DNA of 64,000 nt, taken from Simplicispira lacusdiani. Lineage in GTDB: Bacteria; Pseudomonadota; Gammaproteobacteria; Burkholderiales; Burkholderiaceae_C. Within the stretch, counting starts at the first letter, position 1. Each line of letters begins with the position of its first letter. The translations under genes were made by a program, and so were the position numbers. The notes under the pieces were generated by a model that made no database searches, was not told where the DNA came from, and saw only the letters and a program-made list of their open reading frames with translations. Of the stretch, positions 38,418 through 49,451 are shown in pieces. The stretch is from contig NZ_QXGR01000001.1 of assembly GCF_003604195.1 (NCBI RefSeq), forward strand, positions 1 to 64,000, given 5' to 3'.

Positions 38418-39521
38418 ATGAGCCACCTCCCTTCCCCCGCTCCCACCGCCGTTTCCTGGCCCGACGCCGCGCGCCACGCCGCCTTCGATGCCTGGCTGGC
38501 CTCTCTGGCGCCCGCGCACGGTCTGCTGCCGCAAAGCCTGCGCCCCGCCTCCGCCGACGCCAGCTTCCGCCGCTACCTGCGCCTGGACACCACCACGCCG
38601 GGCCAGAGCTGCATCGTGATGGACGCGCCGCCCGACAAGGAGAACTGCGCTCCCTTCGTGCAGGTGCAGGCGCTGATGCAACAGGCCGGCCTGAACGTGC
38701 CGCGCATCCTGGCCTTCGACGCCGTGCATGGTTTCATGCTGCTGTCCGACCTGGGCCCGCGCACGCTCATGCAGGCGCTCAATCCCGAGGCGCCACAGGA
38801 CGCCTTCCACTGGTACCAACAGGCCACCGACCTGCTGATCGACTGGCAGCTGGCCTCGCGCCCCGGCGTGCTGCCGCCCTACGACGCCCCCCTGCTGCAG
38901 CGCGAACTGGCGCTGTTCCCCGACTGGTACCTAGCGCGCCACCGCCAGGTCGCGTTGACGGAGGCGCAACAGCAGATGCTCGCGCGCACCTTCGCCGCCA
39001 TCGTGGCGAACAACCTGGAGGCTCCGCAGGTCTTCGTGCACCGCGACTTCATGCCGCGCAACCTGATGCAGCCCGTGACGCCGGACGCGCCGCTGGGCGT
39101 GCTCGACTTCCAGGACGCGGTGTACGGCCCCATCACCTACGACATCGCCAGCCTGATGCGCGACGCCTTCCTGAGCTGGGACGAGGATTTCGTCATCGAC
39201 ATCACCGTGCGCTACTGGGAAAAGGCGCGCAAGGCCGGCCTGCTGGGCGCGAACAGCGCCAGTGGCTGGGGCGCGGACTTCGGCGACTTCTACCGCAGCG
39301 TGGAATGGATGGGCCTGCAGCGCCACCTGAAGGTGGCCGGCATCTTCGCGCGCCTCACGTTGCGCGACGGCAAGCCGCAGTACCTCGCCGACACGCCCCG
39401 TTTCATCGCTTACATCCGTTCCACGGCCAGCCGCTACCGCGAGCTGGCGCCGCTGCTGCGGCTGGTCAACGAGGTCGAGCAGATCCAGGAAACCGTCGGC
39501 TTCGCCTATGGCCGGGTCTAG
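38418..39521 (+). CDS. amgK: Sugar kinase of the AmgK type (aminoglycoside-phosphotransferase fold)
   Basis: This 367-aa cytoplasmic kinase resembles AmgK, which phosphorylates N-acetylmuramate and N-acetylglucosamine at C1 for cell-wall recycling. Visible motifs are DASFRRYLRL near residue 50, the catalytic loop VHRDFMPRNLM and metal-binding LDFQDAVYGP. It is divergent from lptD, the usual place for amgK. The partner murU normally follows, but here the next gene is rsmE and murU is not in the window. The start has no obvious alternative. Confidence 0.85.
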   Translation: MSHLPSPAPTAVSWPDAARHAAFDAWLASLAPAHGLLPQSLRPASADASFRRYLRLDTTTPGQSCIVMDAPPDKENCAPFVQVQALMQQAGLNVPRILAFDAVHGFMLLSDLGPRTLMQALNPEAPQDAFHWYQQATDLLIDWQLASRPGVLPPYDAPLLQRELALFPDWYLARHRQVALTEAQQQMLARTFAAIVANNLEAPQVFVHRDFMPRNLMQPVTPDAPLGVLDFQDAVYGPITYDIASLMRDAFLSWDEDFVIDITVRYWEKARKAGLLGANSASGWGADFGDFYRSVEWMGLQRHLKVAGIFARLTLRDGKPQYLADTPRFIAYIRSTASRYRELAPLLRLVNEVEQIQETVGFAYGRV

Positions 39522-39591
39522 CAATAATTTGAGCAAAATTGGCTTTCAGCGCAATGAATACGAGCGCCAATAGCTATCATTTTAATAGCAA
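39522..39591 (-). repeat. Dispersed intergenic palindromic repeat, family 1, copy F, filling the amgK-rsmE gap
   Basis: On the minus strand it reads TTTGCTATTAAAATGATAGC, TATTGGCGCT, a CGTATTCATT loop, GCGCTGAAAGCC, then AATTTTGCTCAAATTATT. It occupies the whole 70 bp from the amgK stop to the rsmE start, so rsmE has no conventional Shine-Dalgarno and its 5' leader is the repeat. Confidence 0.75.
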
Positions 39592-40317
39592 ATGCCCCGC
39601 TTTCACTGCCCTGCCCTGCTGATCCCCGGCGAAGAAATCGCCCTGCCCCCCGGCGCCGCGCGCCATGTGCAGGTGCTGCGCATGCAGCCGGGCGAGGCCA
39701 TCACGCTGTTCCATGGCGGCGCTGACGGCCCCGGCGGCGAGTTCGAGGCCACCATCACCCGCATGGGCCGCAGCGAGGTGCGGGTCAGCGTGGGCACCCA
39801 CCACGCCGTGGAGCGCGAAGCGCCGCGCGCCGTGCACCTGCTGGCCGGCATCACCGCCAACGAACGCATGGACTGGCTGGTGGAAAAAGCCACCGAACTG
39901 GGCGTGGCCAGCATCACGCCACTGCTGGCCGAGCGCAGCGTGCTCAAGCTCAAGGGCGAGCGCGCCGAGAAAAAGCTCGCCCACTGGCAGGCCGTGGCCG
40001 TGGCCGCCTGCGAGCAGTGCGGGCGCAACCGCGTGCCGCCCATCCACCCGGCCGTCAGCCTGGCGGACTGGCTGCAGTCCCCCGGGAACGACGGCACGCG
40101 CCTACTGCTTTCGTTGCGCCCCGGCACCCAGGGGCTGCGCGCGGCGACGCCCGGCCACGAGGCGCTGGTCTTTCTCTCGGGTCCCGAGGGCGGACTCGGC
40201 CCTGCCGAGGAAGACCTGGCGCTGGCCCACGGCTTCGCGCCCGTGACCCTGGGCACGCGCGTGCTGCGCGCCGAAACCGCCCCGCTGGCGGCCCTGGCGG
40301 CGCTGACGCTGGAGTAG
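39592..40317 (+). CDS. rsmE: 16S rRNA (uracil1498-N3)-methyltransferase
   Basis: This 241-aa SPOUT-class enzyme methylates U1498 at the decoding centre. Characteristic segments are the N-terminal PUA-like HVQVLRMQPGEAITLFHGG, then LLAGITANERMDWLVEKATE, LLAERSVLK, and the SAM-binding knot SGPEGGLGPAEE and LGTRVLRAETAPLAAL. The ATG directly abuts repeat copy F. It ends 5 bp from the convergent ABM gene. Confidence 0.94.
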   Translation: MPRFHCPALLIPGEEIALPPGAARHVQVLRMQPGEAITLFHGGADGPGGEFEATITRMGRSEVRVSVGTHHAVEREAPRAVHLLAGITANERMDWLVEKATELGVASITPLLAERSVLKLKGERAEKKLAHWQAVAVAACEQCGRNRVPPIHPAVSLADWLQSPGNDGTRLLLSLRPGTQGLRAATPGHEALVFLSGPEGGLGPAEEDLALAHGFAPVTLGTRVLRAETAPLAALAALTLE

Positions 40318-40322
40318 CGCGG

Positions 40323-40637
40323 CTACATCCCGTAGTCGCGCTCCACGCGCGCGATACGGGTCTTGAAGCCGGCGTACCACTTCTCATGGCCCAGGCGCTG
40401 GGCCACCAGGTGCTCGGCGTTCTGCTTCCAGGCGGCGATGGACTCCAGGTCGGCCCAGTACGAGACCGTGATACCCAGGCCGTCGCGCGCCGATTCCGCG
40501 CCCAGGAAACCCGGCTGCTGCGCGGCCAGCTCCACCATGCGCTCGGCCATGGCGCCGTAGCCCTGGTCGCCCTCGGTGCGCAGGCTGGTGAAGATCACCG
40601 CGTAGTACGGCGGCGCGGGGGTGTTCGCGAACGCCAT
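40323..40637 (-). CDS. Antibiotic biosynthesis monooxygenase (ABM) domain protein
   Basis: This 104-aa single-domain protein has the ABM ferredoxin-like fold: YYAVIFTSLRTEGDQGYGAM, a QQPGFLGAESARDG strand-turn and ITVSYWADLESIAAWKQNAEH. Members include small haem-degrading or quinone-modifying enzymes and many of unknown function. Its start is 1 bp from the stop of the DUF3617 gene, so the pair is an operon. The substrate cannot be assigned. Confidence 0.8.
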   Translation of the reverse strand: MAFANTPAPPYYAVIFTSLRTEGDQGYGAMAERMVELAAQQPGFLGAESARDGLGITVSYWADLESIAAWKQNAEHLVAQRLGHEKWYAGFKTRIARVERDYGM

Positions 40638-40638
40638 C

Positions 40639-41214
40639 TCAGCGGGCCGGCTTCGGCGGCTGCATGGGCTGGATGGCGCCGCAGTTGTCCGACAGCCATT
40701 TGCCCGACTGCGCCATGTCGATCTGCTCGGGCTTGCCCTGGGCCTGGGTCTTGAACTTGAACTGCCCGGTGTAGGCCGTGGGCCCCTGCATGGTGACCGT
40801 GCCCTCGCCGCTCGATGGCGGCTGGCCCTGGCCGCCCTTGCAGCTGAAGGCCACCTTCATGGTGCTGGCGTCGACGCGCTGCACCTTCTGCGTGCAGCCT
40901 TCCTGCTGCGGGATGTTGTCGAGGTCGGCCTGCTCCTTGGTGACGCAGATCTTGACCGTCTGGCCCTTGGGCCCCATGCCCACGCCCTGCTGGGCCATCA
41001 TTTGCTCCATCTGCTTGCGCTGCTCGGGCGGCATGCTGGCCAGCGACTTCTGCATCTCGGCCATGGCGGCCTCCATCTGGCCGCTCTGGCTCTTCATGGA
41101 GACGCTGTGCTCCCACAGGCCGGGACGCATTTTCTGCTGCGCCTGGACGGGAGCCGCCGTGGCCGCGAGCAGCGCCAGCGTGGCGGCGGAAACGATGGAA
41201 CGCGGAATCTGCAT
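40639..41214 (-). CDS. DUF3617 periplasmic protein
   Basis: This 191-aa secreted protein has a signal peptide (residues 1-25, ending APVQAQ) and the DUF3617 start MRPGLWEHSVSM, followed by a Met/Gln-rich helical stretch (EAAMAEMQKSLASMPPEQRK) and a Cys-containing beta domain (KICVTKEQ, GCTQKVQ, FSCKGG, DNCGAI). Four cysteines suggest two disulfides. Function is unknown; the family is common in proteobacteria. Confidence 0.8.
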   Translation of the reverse strand: MQIPRSIVSAATLALLAATAAPVQAQQKMRPGLWEHSVSMKSQSGQMEAAMAEMQKSLASMPPEQRKQMEQMMAQQGVGMGPKGQTVKICVTKEQADLDNIPQQEGCTQKVQRVDASTMKVAFSCKGGQGQPPSSGEGTVTMQGPTAYTGQFKFKTQAQGKPEQIDMAQSGKWLSDNCGAIQPMQPPKPAR

Positions 41215-41263
41215 GGCGTGCCTTTCCTCGAAAACGGGTGGTGAAGCAGTCGCACAGTATCCC

Positions 41264-41287
41264 GCATGGCGCGCCGCCGCGCCATGC
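41264..41287. other. Perfect 10-bp inverted repeat upstream of the DUF3617 gene
   Basis: GCATGGCGCG and CGCGCCATGC are separated by four bases, between the stop of the 115-aa membrane protein and the DUF3617 start. There is no T-tract. It may be a Rho-dependent or processing hairpin separating the sulfide/efflux cluster from the DUF3617-ABM pair, or a protein-binding site. Confidence 0.5.
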
Positions 41288-41291
41288 CCGC

Positions 41292-41639
41292 TCAGGCGCG
41301 GGCCGCGCGCCCCGGCGGCGGGCGCAGCAAGGCCACGACCGGCCAGGCGAACAGCGCCGCCAGCAGGCCCAGCCCCAGAGCGATCGCCAGCAGGTTGGCC
41401 CAATCCACCCAGTAGCCCATGTTGGCGAAGGCCGACTGGGTCAGCGCAGGCACGGTGAAGAAGAGGGCCACGGCCGCCAGCGCGCCCACCACCAGCGCCG
41501 GGCGCAGCGCCCGCCCGCCCAGGCGCGCGCGCGCGGCCCACAGCAGCCCCAGCCACAGAGCGAGCGCAAGCGCCAGCGCGGGCCACGCGGAGAGGGCGAT
41601 TTCGTACACGATGTTCATTGCCAGCCAGATTTCGTACAT
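41292..41639 (-). CDS. Small three- or four-helix membrane protein of the sulfide/efflux cluster
   Basis: This 115-aa protein of unknown function has hydrophobic segments at about residues 16-35, 43-62 and 75-100. No catalytic motif is visible. It follows the Tat-signal SQR gene by 29 bp on the same strand, so a role with that flavoprotein, for example as membrane anchor or quinone-side partner, is a reasonable inference. The start MYEIWLAMNIVYEIAL is well placed; a Met at residue 8 is possible. Confidence 0.7.
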   Translation of the reverse strand: MYEIWLAMNIVYEIALSAWPALALALALWLGLLWAARARLGGRALRPALVVGALAAVALFFTVPALTQSAFANMGYWVDWANLLAIALGLGLLAALFAWPVVALLRPPPGRAARA

Positions 41640-41668
41640 GGTGTGTCTCCTGTGAATCGCGGGAATCG

Positions 41669-43018
41669 TCAGACCCGCCCTTTGAGCACGGACAGGTAGG
41701 CCGGCTTGAGCAGGCGCACCTTCATGAGCCAGGCGAAATAGCTCTCCTGCAGCGGCTCGATCATGGGCAGCGAAGGCACGAGCCGGCCCTCGTAATCGAA
41801 CTCGATCAGCATGGCCGAGCCCTCGCGCACGATCAGCGGGCAGGAGGTGTAGCCGTCGAACTTCTGGCCGGGCTCGCGCCCGGCGATCACGTCCGCCAGA
41901 TGCCGGGCGACGATGGGGGCGCTTTTCTTCACCGTGGCGGCCGTCTTGCCGCGCGGCGTGCCGTTGATGTCGCCCAGGCCGAACACGTTGGGGTAGCGGC
42001 GGTGGCGCAGCGTGTCCTTGTCCACCTCCAGCCAGCCGCCCGCGGCCATGGGGCCTTCCTTCCAGGCGAGGTCGGAGTTCTTCACCGCGTCGGGCGCGCG
42101 CATGGGCGGTACGACATGGATGAAGTCGTAGGGCACCTCGGTGGCCGCGCCCTCGGGGTCCACGAAGGTCGCGCGCCGCGCGCCGATGTCGATGGCCTTG
42201 AGCTTGCGCGTGAATTGCACCTGCACGCCCAGGGCCTGCCAGCGTTCGAGCACGTTGTCGTTCACGGCCTTGACGCCAAACACATTGGGCAGGGCCGAGT
42301 AGAACGTGACCTGCGACCGGCCCAGCGTGCCCGCCTGGGCCAGGCGGTCGCGCACCATGAAGGTCATCTTCAGCGGCGCGCCCGCGCATTTGAGCGGCGT
42401 GGCGGGCAGCGTCATCACGGCCTGGCCGCCCTTCTGGCGGAACCGGTTCATGGCGGCCCAGGTGGCCACGGCGGCCTCGGAGCTGGGGTACACGCTGGCC
42501 AGGCCGTTCTGGCCGATGGCGGCCACGTCCATGCCTTCGATCTGCGCCCAGTCCTGGTGCGTGCCGACGGCCACCACGAGGTAGTCGTAAGCGATGCGCC
42601 GGCCCTGGGCGGTGACGACGGCGTTGGCGGCCGGGTCGAACTCGGCCACCATGTCGCGCACCCACTCCACGCCGGCGGGCTGCAGATCGGCATTGCGGTC
42701 GATCACCTTGCCCACGGGCCAGACACCGCTGCCCACCAGGGTGTAGCCGGGCTGGTAGTTGTGCACCTCCTTGGCGTCGATGATCGTGATCTTGGCGCCG
42801 TCGAGCAGGCCCTGCAGCCGGTGCGCCACGGCGATGCCCGCCAGCCCGCTACCCGCGACAACGATGTGCGCCTGGGTGGCAACGCGCGCGGCCTGCGCCG
42901 GGCTTCCGTGCAGCCCCAGGCCCAGCGCCGTGCCCGTGCCGGCGGCGCCCGCCAGCCAGGCCCGGCGTGTGGAGAAGTGCGGGGCACCGGGGGTGCCGAG
43001 GGAATCACGCTGTTTCAT
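41669..43018 (-). CDS. Sulfide:quinone oxidoreductase-like flavoprotein with Tat-like signal
   Basis: This 449-aa FAD protein resembles type II (mitochondrial-like) SQR. It has an N-terminal twin-arginine segment (STRRAWLAGAAGTGTALGLG), the Rossmann motif VVAGSGLAGIAVAHRL, and the two SQR cysteine regions TPLKCAGAPLK and DGYTSCPLIVREG, plus FGLGDINGTPRGKTAATV. SQR oxidises sulfide and passes electrons to quinone, giving a persulfide. Type II enzymes usually lack an export signal, so periplasmic placement would be unusual. Neighbours are a second SQR-like gene and an efflux system. Confidence 0.82.
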   Translation of the reverse strand: MKQRDSLGTPGAPHFSTRRAWLAGAAGTGTALGLGLHGSPAQAARVATQAHIVVAGSGLAGIAVAHRLQGLLDGAKITIIDAKEVHNYQPGYTLVGSGVWPVGKVIDRNADLQPAGVEWVRDMVAEFDPAANAVVTAQGRRIAYDYLVVAVGTHQDWAQIEGMDVAAIGQNGLASVYPSSEAAVATWAAMNRFRQKGGQAVMTLPATPLKCAGAPLKMTFMVRDRLAQAGTLGRSQVTFYSALPNVFGVKAVNDNVLERWQALGVQVQFTRKLKAIDIGARRATFVDPEGAATEVPYDFIHVVPPMRAPDAVKNSDLAWKEGPMAAGGWLEVDKDTLRHRRYPNVFGLGDINGTPRGKTAATVKKSAPIVARHLADVIAGREPGQKFDGYTSCPLIVREGSAMLIEFDYEGRLVPSLPMIEPLQESYFAWLMKVRLLKPAYLSVLKGRV

Positions 43019-43081
43019 GCTGGTCTCCTGTCGTTGTGGTGATGTCAGGCATGGGCGCAGGCGGCGCGGGGCCGCGCGCCC

Positions 43082-44212
43082 CTAGCGGTAGCGCTGCAGG
43101 TAGCGCCACTCAAAGGCGCGCTTGGCCCAGTGGAAGGCGCGCGAAGGTGGCAGCACCACATTGCGCCGGGGCGTGCGCCAGACCAGCGTGCCCTGGTCCA
43201 GCGCGTCGATGATGCAGGCCAGCTCGGGTTCGAAGCCGGCGGTCTGTGGCCGGCCCGCGAGGCCGTCGAGCAGGTTCCGCGCGGCCGCGCGGGCCTGCAG
43301 ATCGGCCATGTGGGCCTGCTTGGGCATCCAGTCGGGTCCGGGGAAGCTGCCCGAGTCACCCACCACGTAGACATGCTCCCAGCCTTCCACGCGGCACTGC
43401 GCGTCGGCGCGCAGCAGGCCGCCGGGCGAGCGCGGCAGCTCGGTCTGGTCGAACCAGGCGTTGCCCGTCATGCCGGGCATGAACAGGATCAGGTCGGCGG
43501 TGAATTCACCGCCCTCGGTGACCACCTTGCCGGGCTCGAAGCGCTGCATCTTGTGGCCCAGGTGGGTGCGGATGCCGCGCCGCGCCATCTCGGCCAGCAG
43601 GTGCCGCACGGCCTGGGGGCCGAGGCGGTTGCCCGGCTCCTGGGTGGGGTTGAAGAACACCAGCTCGAAGCGCTCGCGCCGGCCCTCGCGGCGCAACTGC
43701 GTGTCGATGCCGAACAGGAACTCGAACATCGGCCCGCCGCGCACCGCCATGGGTTCGTTGGGGTTGCCTGCGAAGCCCACGGCGATGGTGCCGCCCTGCA
43801 GGGCGCGCAGCCGGTCGCGGATCTGCTCGGCAGCGGCGATGCCCTCGCAGGGCGTGATGGCGTGCTCGATGCCGGGCAGTTTCTTGAGGAAGCGCCCGCC
43901 GGTGGCGACGACGAGCGCATCATTCCGCACTTCGCCCGCCGTGGTGAGCACGGTGCGGCCCCCATCCTGCAGGCCGGTGACCTCGGCGGCGACATGGCGC
44001 ACGCGCAGGCGCTCGAAGAACGGCGCCAGCGGCACGATGAGCTGTTCGCGCGTGCGCAGGCCGCTCGGAATCCAGATGATGCCGGGCAGGTAGTGCAGCT
44101 CGGCGCGCGGCGACACCAGCGTGATCTCGGCGCCCGCATCGCGCTGGCGCAGCTCGCGCACGGTGGACAGCGCGCCAAAACCGGCGCCCAGGATGGTGAT
44201 GCGGTGGGCCAT
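43082..44212 (-). CDS. SQR/FCSD-like FAD-dependent oxidoreductase
   Basis: This 376-aa pyridine-nucleotide-disulfide-family flavoprotein has an N-terminal Rossmann motif ILGAGFGALSTVREL, a YLPGIIWIPSG segment typical of SQR-like proteins, a central VATGGRFLKKLPG and VYVVGDSGSFPGPDWMPKQA near the FAD end. It has no export signal. It has few cysteines (TPCEGIAA, AQCRVEG, ELACIID), and not the SQR CxxP pairs, so substrate specificity is open. It lies 63 bp before the Tat-signal SQR gene. Confidence 0.78.
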   Translation of the reverse strand: MAHRITILGAGFGALSTVRELRQRDAGAEITLVSPRAELHYLPGIIWIPSGLRTREQLIVPLAPFFERLRVRHVAAEVTGLQDGGRTVLTTAGEVRNDALVVATGGRFLKKLPGIEHAITPCEGIAAAEQIRDRLRALQGGTIAVGFAGNPNEPMAVRGGPMFEFLFGIDTQLRREGRRERFELVFFNPTQEPGNRLGPQAVRHLLAEMARRGIRTHLGHKMQRFEPGKVVTEGGEFTADLILFMPGMTGNAWFDQTELPRSPGGLLRADAQCRVEGWEHVYVVGDSGSFPGPDWMPKQAHMADLQARAAARNLLDGLAGRPQTAGFEPELACIIDALDQGTLVWRTPRRNVVLPPSRAFHWAKRAFEWRYLQRYR

Positions 44213-44228
44213 GGGCGGTGCTCTCCGG

Positions 44229-44295
44229 GTTTGAATAAAAACAGGCTTTAACGCTTATGGGTAGTGCGTTACAAGCTACTAAATAAATAGCGCAC
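44229..44295 (-). repeat. Dispersed intergenic palindromic repeat, family 1, copy G (degenerate)
   Basis: On the minus strand it reads GCGCTATTTATTTAGTAGCT, TGTAACGC, an ACTACCCATA loop, AGCGTTAAAGCC, then TGTTTTTATTCAAA. The flanks match the family but the core arms have changed to AACGC/GCGTT with the pairing kept, which is compensatory and suggests the hairpin is under selection. Confidence 0.7.
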
Positions 44296-44299
44296 GATG

Positions 44300-45673
44300 T
44301 CAGGGCGCCGCCAGCAGCTGCTGGTTGGCCTCGCGCAGCGTGTCTTCATCGAGCCGCCCGGCCCGCTGCGCCAGGCGCAGGCGGTCGAGCAGCAGGCCGG
44401 CGCGGGCCTGGGCCAGCGCCAGGCGGGCGGCGGCGGTGTCGTTCTCGGCGCCCAGCAGGTCGAGCACGGTGCGGTGCCCCACCTCCAGGCCGGTGCGGGT
44501 GGCGTCCAGCCGCGCCTCGCTGGCCTGGAGGGCCTCGTTCAGCGCCTGCACGCGCTCGGCCCCCAGGCGCAGGCCCAGCCAGGCCGCATGCACCTGCTGC
44601 GCCACCTGCTCGCGCGTGCTCTGCACCTGGGCCTGGGCCTTGTCGAGCAGGCGCAGGGCCTCCTCTTCCTTGGCACTGCGCCAGCCGCCGGTGGACAGCG
44701 GCACCGTGAGCTGCACGCCCACCAGGGCGTTCACGCTCTTGTTGCGCGCGCTGCCGTGGTCGCCGCTGCCGTGCAGGCGGTCCTGGCCGGCCTGGGCCAC
44801 CAGGTCCACGGTGGCCGAGGCGCCGCGGCGGTGCTTTTCGGCCTCGGCGCGCGCGATGTCGGCGGCGAGCTGCTGCAGGCGGATGGCCGGGTTGGCGGCC
44901 TCGGCCTCCTGCTGCCAGGCCTCCAGCGCGCGCGGCGCCACGGCCGCCACGGCGCCGGGCAGGCGCACGGCCAGCGCCGTGGGCGCCAGGCCGGTGCTGT
45001 CGGCCAGCGCGCGGCGCTTCACGTCCAGGTCGGTCTGCGCCGCCCACTGCTCCGCGCGCAGCGCGGCCAGGCGAGCGCGCGCCTCGTGGACGTCGGTGAC
45101 GGGCGCGCTGCCCATGTCGAAGCGGTCCTGCGCCTCGGTGGTCGCCTTCTGCACGGCCTGGAGCTGCCGGTCGAGCACCTGCAAGGCCTCCTGCGCCACG
45201 GCCACGTCGAAATAGCGCTGCGCGGTGCGCAGCATCAGCGCCTGCTGCGCGGCCTGCCATTCCAGGTCGGCCATGTCGGCCTGCAGGCCGAGCTGCTGTT
45301 GCTGCGCGCGGCGCTGCGGGTTGTAGAGCGGCTGGCTGGCCTGCAGCGCCCAGCGCGTGGCGGTGCCGCCGGTGACCGAGGTGCCGAAGTTCACGCCGCT
45401 CGACGTGCCCAGGCCGGGCGCCGAGAACTGCGCGCCGCGCATCTCGCTCTCGCCCGTGGCCAGGCCGGCGGTGGCGGTGAAGGCCACGCCCGGCCGCCAC
45501 AGCGCGGCGGCCTGGTCGCGCCGGGGCTGGGCCGTGGCCTGCGCGGCGCGCGCCACGGCCAGCTCGCGGTCGTTCTGCTGCGCGGCCTGCCAGGCCTGCA
45601 GCAGGTCGGTGGCCCAGGCGGCCGGTGCGCTGCAGGCCAGCGCCAGCAGGGTGATTCGCAAGGTTCGTCGCAT
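44300..45673 (-). CDS. TolC-family outer membrane channel
   Basis: This 457-aa outer-membrane efflux channel has a signal peptide (residues 1-21, ending PAAWA) and two OEP repeats dominated by long helices (EALQVLDRQLQAVQKATTEA and ARLALAQARAGLLLDRLRLA), the TolC architecture. It probably completes the MFP-RND pump encoded upstream. The ATG giving MRRTLRITLL is preceded by GGAGG. A 25-codon ORF ends five bases upstream. Repeat copy G lies just after its stop. Confidence 0.88.
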   Translation of the reverse strand: MRRTLRITLLALACSAPAAWATDLLQAWQAAQQNDRELAVARAAQATAQPRRDQAAALWRPGVAFTATAGLATGESEMRGAQFSAPGLGTSSGVNFGTSVTGGTATRWALQASQPLYNPQRRAQQQQLGLQADMADLEWQAAQQALMLRTAQRYFDVAVAQEALQVLDRQLQAVQKATTEAQDRFDMGSAPVTDVHEARARLAALRAEQWAAQTDLDVKRRALADSTGLAPTALAVRLPGAVAAVAPRALEAWQQEAEAANPAIRLQQLAADIARAEAEKHRRGASATVDLVAQAGQDRLHGSGDHGSARNKSVNALVGVQLTVPLSTGGWRSAKEEEALRLLDKAQAQVQSTREQVAQQVHAAWLGLRLGAERVQALNEALQASEARLDATRTGLEVGHRTVLDLLGAENDTAAARLALAQARAGLLLDRLRLAQRAGRLDEDTLREANQQLLAAP

Positions 45674-45678
45674 CGTGG

Positions 45679-45756
45679 TTACCTCCAGCGTGCCCACAGG
45701 GCCTGCACCCAGCGCACGAAGTTCGCGCCGTGGCGGGCCCAGCAGAGGCAGCTCAT
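45679..45756 (-). CDS. Possible 25-aa small protein between the AhpD-like and tolC genes
   Basis: The peptide MSCLCWARHGANFVRWVQAL, plus five more residues, starts at an ATG overlapping the AhpD-like stop (ATGA) and ends at a TAA that is part of the tolC ribosome-binding region. It contains a CLC motif, three Trp and several Arg. It may simply couple translation of the two flanking genes. There is no homology that I recognise. Confidence 0.35.
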   Translation of the reverse strand: MSCLCWARHGANFVRWVQALWARWR

Positions 45757-46115
45757 GCCGTGGCTTTCGCGGCCAGGGCGCTGAATTCGTCGAAAGCGGC
45801 CGAGGTCTTGGCGGCGTACATCAGCGACGGGCCGCCCCCCATGTAGACCGCCATGGCCAGCGTTTCGGCCAGTTCGGCGCGCGTGGCGCCGAGCTTGACC
45901 AGGGCCTGGGTGTGGAAGCCCACGCAGGGGTCGCAGCGCGCGGCCACCGACAGCGCCACGGCGATCAGCTCCTTGGTCTTCTTGTCCAGCGCGCCCTCGG
46001 CGCAGGCCGCCTTGCCCAGCGCGCTGAAGGCCTGCAGGGTGTCCGGAATCTCACCGCGCAGACGGCCGAGTTCGGCGGAGATGCCCCGGGTGAGGTCGGT
46101 GTAGGAAGTGGTCAT
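45753..46115 (-). CDS. Carboxymuconolactone decarboxylase/AhpD-like protein
   Basis: This 120-aa protein has the AhpD/CMD fold with the redox motif ARCDPCVGFHTQALVKLGAT; the CxxC followed by the downstream His is the peroxidase-type signature. It could be a thiol-disulfide or peroxidase partner within the sulfide/efflux cluster. It lies between the RND pump gene (separated by repeat copy H) and the small ORF/tolC. The start MTTSYTDLTRGISAELGRL is well supported. Confidence 0.85.
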   Translation of the reverse strand: MTTSYTDLTRGISAELGRLRGEIPDTLQAFSALGKAACAEGALDKKTKELIAVALSVAARCDPCVGFHTQALVKLGATRAELAETLAMAVYMGGGPSLMYAAKTSAAFDEFSALAAKATA

Positions 46116-46127
46116 GGTGTGTTCCTG

Positions 46128-46186
46128 AGAGTTTCAGATGAAATAAGGCTTTAGCCCTTGCTGGTATTGCGCGAGCAGCTATCGTT

Positions 46187-46192
<6 letters not shown>
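46128..46192 (-). repeat. Dispersed intergenic palindromic repeat, family 1, copy H (degenerate)
   Basis: On the minus strand it reads TGCATTAAAACGATAGCTGC, TCGCGCAATACCAGCAAGGG, CTAAAGCC, then TTATTTCATCTGAAA. It fills the gap between the RND gene and the AhpD-like gene and contributes the TAA stop of the RND gene. The core arms are poorly preserved in this copy. Confidence 0.6.
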
Positions 46193-49441
<3,249 letters not shown>

Positions 49442-49451
49442 GGCCGGCCTT

